Origin: Treponema sp.
Lineage (GTDB): Bacteria > Spirochaetota > Spirochaetia > Treponematales > Treponemataceae
Direction of reading: 5' to 3'
Assembly: GCA_024691265.1 (NCBI GenBank)
Contig: JAILNT010000191.1
Span: 1-13,086, forward strand
DNA length: 13,086 bases
The translations under genes were made by a program, and so were the position numbers. The notes beneath the pieces were generated by a model, which saw nothing but the letters and a program-made list of their open reading frames with translations, ran no database searches and was not told the origin of the DNA. Positions 1 to 7,216 of the stretch are shown here, in pieces (the first letter of the stretch is position 1; each line of letters starts with the position of its first letter).

Positions 1-14
1 TGATAGAGAGTTGA

Positions 15-20
15 TATAAT
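15..20 (+). promoter_or_regulatory. possible -10 box upstream of murJ
   Basis: A perfect TATAAT lies at 15-20, 43 bases before the murJ ATG. The matching -35 would fall just outside the window, so only half of the promoter can be judged. In A+T-rich DNA a single hexamer is weak evidence. Confidence 0.25.
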
Positions 21-63
21 CTTAGCATTGCTTAAATTGTTTAATAAAAGTATGGTATAGACT

Positions 64-1674
64 ATGAACGAAAACAGTACAAGCAAAAATAGCAAGGGAA
101 AATCTCTTTTGCTTTCAGGAATATCTCTTTCTATTCTTACCTTATTTTCAAGAATATTAGGCTTATTAAGAGAAATGACAAAAGCTTCTTTTTTAGGTAC
201 ATCAAGCTATGCTGATGCATTTGGAGTTGCTTTTTTAATTCCAAACCTTTTTAGAAGACTTTTTGCAGAAAATAGTATATCAGTTGCTTTTATTCCAACT
301 TTCAAAAAATATTTGGAAGAAATAAAAACAGATGAAGATAAAAAGAAAGCTCTGCAATTTGTTTCTGCAACTTTTACATTAGTAGCATTTACAACTGCAG
401 TTGTCGTATCAATAGGAATGATATTCACTCCTTTTATAGTTCCTTACTTTTGTAAAGATGGAGATGATACTTTATTAAAAGAAACTGCAATACTCACCCG
501 TATTATGTTTCCTTATCTGTTTGTAATTTCAATAGCAGCCTTTTTTCAAGGAATATTAAATTCTCTCAAAATATTTGCAGTATCAGGTTTCACACCAATT
601 TTATTTAATAGCATTGTTGTTATTTCTACTTATGTTTTAGCTCCTCATACAGAAAATCCTGCAAGAGCAATGTCTATTGGAGTTTTACTTGGCGGCTGTG
701 TTCAGGCTTTATTCCAGCTTCCTTTTGTTATAAAAACAGGTTGGGCAACAGGTTTTACTTCGCTAAAGAATGCCTTTACAAATAAAGGAACAAAGAAAGT
801 TCTCTGCCTTATAGGTCCTACTATTATAGGAATGGCAGCTTATCAGCTAAATGATGCAGTCTCTACAATGCTTGCAAGTAAAGCTGATACAGGTATTTTA
901 TCGAGTTTGCAATATTCATTGAGATTACAAGAATTAATTCTTGGTATTTTTGCTGTAACAATTGGAACAATCATGCTTCCTGACCTTAGCTCAAAGGCAG
1001 CTTCAAAAGACTGGAAGGCTTTTAATAATATGCTTGAACAAGCAATAAAAATAATTGCCCTTATAACAATTCCAATTTCTTTTTATGCATTTATTACAGG
1101 GAAAAATATAATAGCACTGGTATACAAAAATAGAAATTTTACAGAAGAATCTGTTTTACTAACATTAAAAGCTTTCCGTTTTCATATAATCGGATTATTT
1201 TTTATTGCAGCAAATAGAATTATTACACCAGCTTTTTATGCACAGGGAGAAGCAAAAAAGCCAACGATTGCAGGTCTATTAGGCTTTGTAGCAAATATTG
1301 CATTTGCAATAGCCCTTGTAAGACCATTAAAGGGAGGCGGAATAGCACTTTCTTTAACAATTGCAAGTTTTGTAAATACATTATTTCTTATTGTATTTTT
1401 AGCAAGAATGCCTAATATGGATATGAAATCAGTAGTTTCATCATCTTCTGTTTACGTATTTAAAATGATTTTATTTTCTGTAATTGCATCTATTCCAACA
1501 GTATTTATTTACCCTCTTTTAATAAATATTGCAAGTGGACATAACAGACTTATTTCTGAAGGTATTCCAGTTTTTGCTTGTGCAATTGTATTTGCAGTCG
1601 TAGGTATAATCCTTTTGATTATTTCAAAAGACCCTATCCTAAAACTTGCAATGGGAAAAATAAAAAGAAGTTAA
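64..1674 (+). CDS. murJ: MurJ, lipid II flippase (MviN family)
   Basis: This 536-residue polytopic inner-membrane protein is predicted to flip the peptidoglycan precursor lipid II across the cytoplasmic membrane; it belongs to the MOP exporter superfamily. The length fits the family (about 500-550). The N-terminal signature is intact: SRILGLLRE (R30, R36), DAF (D51) and NLFRRLFAE (R64, E69) line up with E. coli R18, R24, D39, R52 and E57, the charged residues of the central cavity. The segment LRLQELILG followed by GTIMLPDLS matches the conserved TM7-8 region. Hydrophobic stretches run throughout, consistent with about 14 membrane helices, and the tail is basic (KIKRS). The ATG at 64 has no convincing Shine-Dalgarno sequence; it is chosen because the conserved SRILG segment begins about 29 residues later, as expected. 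The stop is 16 bp before the M24 peptidase gene, so the two are probably co-transcribed. Confidence 0.96.
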   Translation: MNENSTSKNSKGKSLLLSGISLSILTLFSRILGLLREMTKASFLGTSSYADAFGVAFLIPNLFRRLFAENSISVAFIPTFKKYLEEIKTDEDKKKALQFVSATFTLVAFTTAVVVSIGMIFTPFIVPYFCKDGDDTLLKETAILTRIMFPYLFVISIAAFFQGILNSLKIFAVSGFTPILFNSIVVISTYVLAPHTENPARAMSIGVLLGGCVQALFQLPFVIKTGWATGFTSLKNAFTNKGTKKVLCLIGPTIIGMAAYQLNDAVSTMLASKADTGILSSLQYSLRLQELILGIFAVTIGTIMLPDLSSKAASKDWKAFNNMLEQAIKIIALITIPISFYAFITGKNIIALVYKNRNFTEESVLLTLKAFRFHIIGLFFIAANRIITPAFYAQGEAKKPTIAGLLGFVANIAFAIALVRPLKGGGIALSLTIASFVNTLFLIVFLARMPNMDMKSVVSSSSVYVFKMILFSVIASIPTVFIYPLLINIASGHNRLISEGIPVFACAIVFAVVGIILLIISKDPILKLAMGKIKRS

Positions 1675-1690
1675 TTATGGAGGTTTTCAA

Positions 1691-2836
1691 ATGAAAAATA
1701 TAGATTTGAACAAGGTTTATAAAAACAGACGTACAAAGGTTGCCGAATATCTTAAAGACAACGGCATTTTCGCAGCTGTATTTCAAGACACAGAAGGAGC
1801 AAGAGACGAATCTATCCGCTACCTTTGTGGTCAGCCAAGTGATGCAGTTCTTATAATCACAGCTGAAAACAAGGGTATTCTTACAGCATGGGACGAAAAT
1901 CTTGCAAAAGAAGTTGCTCATGCAGATGAATTGATTCCTTATACAAGCTTTGAAAGAAAAAGTCACAGAGCAATAAAAGAAATTCTTGCTTCACAAAATA
2001 AAAATCCTGACAAGGCTAAAATAGAACTTCCTCCTGTAACTTCTTATCCTCAGTTTTTGAAATTTGTTGATGAGCTTTCTGATTGGGACGTTATTTGCCA
2101 TGAAGAAGGAGTTCATGAATATGTTACTTCTCTTCGTGCTGTAAAAGATGAATACGAAATCGAATGCACTAAGGAAGCTGCAAGGATAACAAACGGCATA
2201 ACCGATTTAATTGAAAAAATGGCTAGAAACGGAGAAATAAAGACAGAAACAGATGTTGCTCTCCTTATTGAAAGAAAACTCCGTGAAGCCGGTTGTGAAA
2301 GAACAAGCTTTGATACACTTGCAGCCGGTCCTGCAAGAAGTTTCGCCATTCATGCTTTCCCAGGATATACAAATGGAGCATGGCCAGCACAAGGACTTTC
2401 TATCCTAGATTATGGCGTATGCTATAATGGATATGCAAGTGATGCAACAATTACTATTGCAAAAGGTCCTTTAACAAAAGAACAAGAAAAGCAACTTGCT
2501 TTAGTTCAAAAAGCATTTGATGAATGTCTAAAGCTTTACAAGCCAGGAAAGTCAATAAAAGCTGCTTCAGATAAAGCCGATGAAATATTTGCTGAAGGAA
2601 GTCGTAACATGCCTCATTCACTTGGACATGGAACAGGTCTTCAAATTCATGAAGCTCCATTCATCAGTAAAAGGGCAAAAGATGATGCTGTATTTGAATG
2701 CGGAAATATTGTAACTTTAGAACCAGGTCTCTATGACCCTGAAATAGGTGGTTGCAGACTTGAAAATGATGTTCTTATTACAGAAAATGGAAATGAAGTT
2801 CTTACTAATAGTAGAATAATCAGAATCGATTGCTAA
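1691..2836 (+). CDS. M24 family metallopeptidase (aminopeptidase P / Xaa-Pro type)
   Basis: This is a predicted cytoplasmic two-domain 'pita-bread' metalloaminopeptidase or prolidase of 381 residues that would release N-terminal residues preceding proline. The N-terminal creatinase-like domain spans about 1-145 and the catalytic domain about 150-381. All five metal ligands of the M24 fold are present: D240 (in LDYG), D251 (in SDATI), H309 (in PHSLGHGTG), E344 (in LEPG) and E358 (in RLEND). The auxiliary histidines H221, H313 and H320 are also there, so it should be active with two Mn2+/Co2+-type metals. The start has a good ribosome site, GGAGG at 1679-1683, 7 bases before the ATG. It lies 16 bp behind murJ, which suggests co-transcription. 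Aminopeptidase P and prolidase cannot be separated from sequence alone, so no symbol is given. Confidence 0.93.
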   Translation: MKNIDLNKVYKNRRTKVAEYLKDNGIFAAVFQDTEGARDESIRYLCGQPSDAVLIITAENKGILTAWDENLAKEVAHADELIPYTSFERKSHRAIKEILASQNKNPDKAKIELPPVTSYPQFLKFVDELSDWDVICHEEGVHEYVTSLRAVKDEYEIECTKEAARITNGITDLIEKMARNGEIKTETDVALLIERKLREAGCERTSFDTLAAGPARSFAIHAFPGYTNGAWPAQGLSILDYGVCYNGYASDATITIAKGPLTKEQEKQLALVQKAFDECLKLYKPGKSIKAASDKADEIFAEGSRNMPHSLGHGTGLQIHEAPFISKRAKDDAVFECGNIVTLEPGLYDPEIGGCRLENDVLITENGNEVLTNSRIIRIDC

Positions 2837-2843
2837 AAAAAAT

Positions 2844-2880
2844 ACCAGTTGAAATCATATAGCTTTTGATTTCAACTGGT
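2844..2880. terminator. bidirectional intrinsic terminator between convergent genes
   Basis: A perfect 14-bp inverted repeat, ACCAGTTGAAATCA at 2844-2857 and its complement at 2867-2880, closes a 9-base loop. It sits 7 bases after the M24 peptidase stop and 9 bases beyond the TPR gene stop. On the minus strand the hairpin is followed by a run of eight T (2835-2842 read in reverse), a classic terminator for the TPR gene. On the plus strand the following sequence is only moderately T-rich, so termination there may be weaker. Confidence 0.88.
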
Positions 2881-2889
2881 AATCATATT

Positions 2890-5595
2890 TTAATAAAGTT
2901 TAGACATCATTGCCTGAGCTTCTCTTATCAATGATGTTGCAAGAGCTGTATCAGGTAAATTTTGAGCCAATGAAATCATATATTCAAGAACTTCTTTTAC
3001 AAGCTGAATATCATCTTGACTATTAAAGCTTTTACAATTGTTCAAGCTTTCTGTATTTTTTAGTCCTATATTATCTCTAAGCTCTAAAGCTGTCTGTAAA
3101 AGTCCTTTGTTTTGCTTAAGCTTAGAAATAATATAATCCATAAGCATTCTAGTGCGACTAGAAAGGAAATCCTGTTTTTTATCTTCTGGTAAACTTTCTG
3201 CTAGATGCTTTAAGCCTTCAAAAAGTTCCATAACAGATTCATCTTTTCTAGATAAAGATTTTAATATAGAGGTTACATTTTCTACAGATTCATTATCAAT
3301 AATTTGATTGTTATCATAATTATTTACATCTTCTGAAGCTGTATCGGTAAAGAAATCTTTATCAGATTCGCTATAAGAATTTTCCTCCTCATCTTCTTCG
3401 TTTTTTAATTCAGGAGAAAGAATCTCATCTTTATTTTCTTTTGCTTCAGAAGCTCCAAAATAATCAAAGCTATCATCTAAAGCTGTCTGTAAATCAGCTT
3501 CTTTGCTATTTTCATCTTCTTCATCAGTAGAAAAATCATCGACTAAAGAATTATCTGTATCATTTTGGGAATCTTCATAATCATCTATGATATCTTGATA
3601 AGGAAGATTATCTTGTTTTTCAGCATCTGAAAAAGTTTCAACAGATGCTAAAGCTTCATCATTGCTTTCTTCTTTGCTTTCAGGCTCTTTATTACAAGCT
3701 AAATCAGAGCTTTCTTCATGCTTTATAGCTTCTTCGTCTTCTTTATCAAAACTATCTGCATTATTTAGAGCATCTGTATCATTTTCTAAACCTTTGATAT
3801 TTATATCACCATTAGACTTATCCTCAGGGATATCTTCATTATAGACAATAGCTTCTTCCTCTTCACTATCAACATCTATAGGTTCTTCTTCATCAGAAAA
3901 AACAGGCCACAAAGATACAGAACTATTGTTATCAGCAAATTCTCCACTCTTTTGAAGTTCTGAAAAATCAAAATCTGTTATATCATCAAGAGCAAGAATA
4001 TCATTCATATCCTCAACAAGATTTGTTTTTTCTTCGCTGTCGTCCTCATCAGTTTCAGGAATATTTTCAGAATCTTTTACTTCAGTTTCTGCAGTTGAAC
4101 TTTCAGCTATAATATCGTCTGCTATTTCATCTACAGAAGAAATAAGATTTTCATTTGAAAATGATCCTTCTTCATTTGCACTTTCTGCAGTTAAATCAGA
4201 AACTGTATCTTTTTCTTCCGAATTAAGCTGCTTAGAAAGACGAGAAACATTATCTTTATATTTGTCATTATCATTAAAAAGATTAAGGGAATGCTTATAG
4301 AGTTCTAAAGCTTCTCCAAATCTGTTTTGCTCTTCATATAATTGACCAAGGAAAGATATTGCTTTTGGGTCTTCTGGGTGTACTGCAAGATACTCTTTTT
4401 CCATTACCTCAGCATCTTCAAAAAGTTCCTGCTGAGTCATTCTTAATGCACCGTCTTTTAAGTATTCTTTATAATAAGGGTCTAATTTTTCTATACGGTC
4501 ATAACAAGAATGAGCTTTTGAAAGATTTCCTGTACATACATAATATTGTCCAAGAAGATTTAAAGCATGAGGGTCATCTTTATTTTTCGAACAAAGTAAA
4601 TCTATTTTTGCTTTTGCCTTATCAAGTTCTTTTGCAGAAAGAAGTATTCCAGAATATTGTTTCTGGACATCTAAATCTTCAGGATTTAATGATTCAAGAT
4701 AAGACATTGTATTTACAGCTTCTGAATATTTACCTTGCTTTTCATAAACATTTGCAAGTCCAGAAAGAGCCGGCTTAAAATCTTTATTTATTGAAAGAGC
4801 TGCCCTATATTCTTCTTCTGCATCTTGATTTTTATCTTCTTCACTAAAAATGTTTCCTAATTTTGAATGCATGTTAGCATTATCAGGATTTAAGCGAACA
4901 GCCTGCATAACAACTGCTCCGGCATCTTTAGTGCGATATACTTTCATTAAAAGATCTGCATAACCATTTATTGCTTCAAGCCAGCCCGGTTTAGAACGAA
5001 GTGCATTTTCATATTCAAACAAAGCTTCTTCTTTTTTGTTAAGAGCTTCAAATGTTTTTGCTAGGTTAAAATGTATAATCGGGTGATTAGGGTCAATTTT
5101 TAAGGCTCTTTGGTAAGTTTGCACAGCAGATTCATAATCTTTACGTTCTGCATAAATAGAACCTATATGATTATAAGCTAAGACATCAGAAGGATTTTTA
5201 TCTATAACATCTTCAAAACATTCTATAGCTTTATCATACTCACCCATAATTTTATAGGTAAAACCAAGGTTATATTCTACCTGACTGTTGTCATTATAAA
5301 TTTCTAGAGCTTTCTTTAGGATAGAAACAGATTCATCATATTTTTTTTCTCTACGATATATGGCTCCTAAATTATTAAAAGCATTTAGATTCTTTTCATC
5401 AATTGAAAGAACTTTGTCAAAAATTGGCAAAGCTTTCTCATCATGGCCACTTTTCACATACATATTGCCAAGCTGTGACAATATAGTGATATCATTAGGA
5501 TTTTGTTTAAGGATATTCTTAAACAATCTGTAGGCTAGTTGAAAATCATTGGCTAGAACTGCAGCCTGTGCTCTGCTTAATAATAAATTGTCCAC
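2890..5595 (-). CDS. large TPR protein with acidic linker and C-terminal helical domain
   Basis: This 901-residue protein has three parts. Residues 1-443 hold 13 tandem TPRs in a 34-residue register (for example ALxxFxxVLxxDEKN and LGxxYxxxxxYxxA patterns). Residues about 460-784 are a low-complexity linker very rich in Asp, Glu and Ser. The last 117 residues are helical and contain two similar helical hairpins centred on LAESLP (798-803) and LAQNLP (876-881). There is no signal peptide or membrane segment, so it is probably a cytoplasmic scaffold or adaptor; the partner is unknown. The start is GTG at 5595, supported by AGGAAGGA (5603-5610) about 8 bases upstream; the nearby ATG at 5602 is out of frame. 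It lies 56 bp downstream of the LamG/FN3 gene with no hairpin between, so the two may share a transcript. No specific function can be assigned. Confidence 0.9.
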   Translation of the reverse strand: MDNLLLSRAQAAVLANDFQLAYRLFKNILKQNPNDITILSQLGNMYVKSGHDEKALPIFDKVLSIDEKNLNAFNNLGAIYRREKKYDESVSILKKALEIYNDNSQVEYNLGFTYKIMGEYDKAIECFEDVIDKNPSDVLAYNHIGSIYAERKDYESAVQTYQRALKIDPNHPIIHFNLAKTFEALNKKEEALFEYENALRSKPGWLEAINGYADLLMKVYRTKDAGAVVMQAVRLNPDNANMHSKLGNIFSEEDKNQDAEEEYRAALSINKDFKPALSGLANVYEKQGKYSEAVNTMSYLESLNPEDLDVQKQYSGILLSAKELDKAKAKIDLLCSKNKDDPHALNLLGQYYVCTGNLSKAHSCYDRIEKLDPYYKEYLKDGALRMTQQELFEDAEVMEKEYLAVHPEDPKAISFLGQLYEEQNRFGEALELYKHSLNLFNDNDKYKDNVSRLSKQLNSEEKDTVSDLTAESANEEGSFSNENLISSVDEIADDIIAESSTAETEVKDSENIPETDEDDSEEKTNLVEDMNDILALDDITDFDFSELQKSGEFADNNSSVSLWPVFSDEEEPIDVDSEEEEAIVYNEDIPEDKSNGDINIKGLENDTDALNNADSFDKEDEEAIKHEESSDLACNKEPESKEESNDEALASVETFSDAEKQDNLPYQDIIDDYEDSQNDTDNSLVDDFSTDEEDENSKEADLQTALDDSFDYFGASEAKENKDEILSPELKNEEDEEENSYSESDKDFFTDTASEDVNNYDNNQIIDNESVENVTSILKSLSRKDESVMELFEGLKHLAESLPEDKKQDFLSSRTRMLMDYIISKLKQNKGLLQTALELRDNIGLKNTESLNNCKSFNSQDDIQLVKEVLEYMISLAQNLPDTALATSLIREAQAMMSKLY

Positions 5596-5651
5596 TATCC
5601 ATTCCTTCCTTTTTAACCGTGTATACTTTTTATTTAATATAACACTTTATT

Positions 5652-7202
5652 TTATTTTTTCCGTTGAGGTAAGGGACGTGCACTTACTTCCTGTGAAAGA
5701 CTTCCAACAATAGAATTATCTACGCTAGAATATGTTGCAATCGCAAAGTAATATACAGTTCCATTAGAAAGCCCTGATATTGTATATGTTGAAATATTTC
5801 CTACATCTATAGGAGATTTTCCATTTTCAGAAATATCACCAAGATATTCTCCAGGTCTTTCGCCATAATAAACATAATAACCGCCTACACCTTCTTCTAA
5901 AGAATGACTCCATGATAATGTAACTGTTCCATCTGATGGTGTTGCAAAAACTTTGAAAGGAGGTAATGGTAAAGGAGTTTCTTTATAATTAACTTTTAAC
6001 TCTGTTATAGAAGGTGTTTTTTTACCGTTTCCATCTGGATAAATATTGGCTGCAACCTGAAAATATCTACCTGTTATTCCTGTAATATTTTTACCTAGTT
6101 CAACAGGAATCCATGCAGGTTCTTCATCTGTCCAACTAAAATAATTATTACCACCACGAACAAAGAATTGTATAGAAGTTTCTTCAGGCTCATTCATTTC
6201 AGCCTCTATACTATTTAATACAGAGCCTGCGTTTACAAGTAAAGGCTGAGTTTCGATTCTTCCCCCCTGTCTTCTATATGTATCATAATGTATAGATGAC
6301 ATACTTTCTTGCTTTGGATAGGCTGGAAGAGGAGCCACAGAAGCACTCTTACCCTCTATATTTGTACGAATTATCCTGAAATCATCGATAGAACCAATAT
6401 ATGAAGGACATATTTCTAAATCAGCAACAACTCCTAATTCTGGAGTATAAACAGAGCCGCTTTGCTCATGTCCAGATGTGGTTAGATATTGTAAAGCTTC
6501 TATTTTTCCATCTATACGATATTCAAGAAGTCCCGTGCTATCATCAAAACTAACAACATGATGAGCCCATTTGTCAGGGACTACAGATTTATAACTTGAA
6601 AGACTTACTTCTCCATCATTATCTTTATATCCAGAGAATACATTTGTGAATTTCCATTCTAATCTGTTATTGAAAAATGAGGCACTTATTGTCTGATAGA
6701 TAACTTTATCACTATTATTTCTTGAAGAACGCCATGAAAGTACTACTTCTCCGTTTTCTGCTATTGAAGGCGATAACCAGAACTCAATAGTAAAGGAACC
6801 TGTAAGTCCCTCTGTTCCGAATAAAGAGCCCTCTTTTCCTTCCAGTACAAGACCTTTAGAATGCCCTGTACAAACGGCAGCACCTCGTCCCATAACGGAT
6901 TTTGGAGTTGGGAGCAGATTATTTTCTTTTATTACATAATTATCTGTTTTATCAACTGGAGTTTTTCCATCAAAATCTATAAGTAAATCTGTATATTCTG
7001 TAACTTTTCTTGCATTAGTAGCAAGTTCATAAGCTGTATAACCAAAACGACCTGTACCTGTTGTAACACCTCTTTCAACAGAAAGCTTTGGCCAACCATT
7101 TTTTCCACCTAATACGATTGTTTTATTTTCTGCAAATGATAGAATATTAACAGAAAGCAGTAGACAAACTGTAGCAAAAATTATTATTTTTCTTTTTAAC
7201 AT
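5652..7202 (-). CDS. exported LamG-like / fibronectin type III protein
   Basis: This 516-residue protein has a clear signal peptide: basic MLKRK, a hydrophobic core, and a probable cleavage after A24 (SFA|EN), without a lipobox at that site. Residues about 115-280 look like a concanavalin A-like LamG jelly-roll: SFTIEFWLSPS, then KWAHHVVSFDDSTG, YRIDGK and IGSIDDFRI, which are the typical strands of that fold. Residues about 300-407 form a second beta-rich module ending in ITELKVNY. Residues about 413-510 are a fibronectin type III domain (VTLSWSHS, YYVYYGE, YTISGLSNGTVYYFAI). It is probably periplasmic or surface-exposed and binds a carbohydrate or protein; no catalytic residues are recognisable. 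The ATG at 7202 has only a weak ribosome site. Its start is 14 bp from divergent uvrC, and the TPR gene follows 56 bp downstream on the same strand. Confidence 0.88.
   Translation of the reverse strand: MLKRKIIIFATVCLLLSVNILSFAENKTIVLGGKNGWPKLSVERGVTTGTGRFGYTAYELATNARKVTEYTDLLIDFDGKTPVDKTDNYVIKENNLLPTPKSVMGRGAAVCTGHSKGLVLEGKEGSLFGTEGLTGSFTIEFWLSPSIAENGEVVLSWRSSRNNSDKVIYQTISASFFNNRLEWKFTNVFSGYKDNDGEVSLSSYKSVVPDKWAHHVVSFDDSTGLLEYRIDGKIEALQYLTTSGHEQSGSVYTPELGVVADLEICPSYIGSIDDFRIIRTNIEGKSASVAPLPAYPKQESMSSIHYDTYRRQGGRIETQPLLVNAGSVLNSIEAEMNEPEETSIQFFVRGGNNYFSWTDEEPAWIPVELGKNITGITGRYFQVAANIYPDGNGKKTPSITELKVNYKETPLPLPPFKVFATPSDGTVTLSWSHSLEEGVGGYYVYYGERPGEYLGDISENGKSPIDVGNISTYTISGLSNGTVYYFAIATYSSVDNSIVGSLSQEVSARPLPQRKK
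7161..7187 (+). promoter_or_regulatory. weak candidate uvrC promoter inside the LamG/FN3 gene
   Basis: With only 14 bp between the two divergent starts, a uvrC promoter must lie inside the opposing signal-peptide codons. The best match is TAGACA (7161-7166) and TATTAT (7182-7187), both 5/6 to consensus. The spacer is 15 bases, shorter than ideal. It would give a leader of about 20-25 bases. Confidence 0.2.
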
Positions 7203-7216
7203 AACCTAAGCTCACT

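Noticed and set aside
3300..4220. Possible DNA repeat array in the TPR gene
   Set aside because: The recurring TCTTC/TCATC pattern is the reverse complement of Glu/Asp codons in the acidic linker; there is no fixed unit length and no spacer structure, so it is neither CRISPR nor a tandem repeat.
4359..4778. 139-codon plus-strand open frame antisense to the TPR gene
   Set aside because: Its composition mirrors the repetitive TPR codons on the other strand, it has no ribosome site, and the TPR frame is clearly the coding one.
5600..5602. ATG as alternative start of the TPR gene
   Set aside because: It is 7 bases from the GTG, out of frame with the TPR protein, and sits directly on the ribosome site. 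The GTG at 5595 is in frame and properly spaced.
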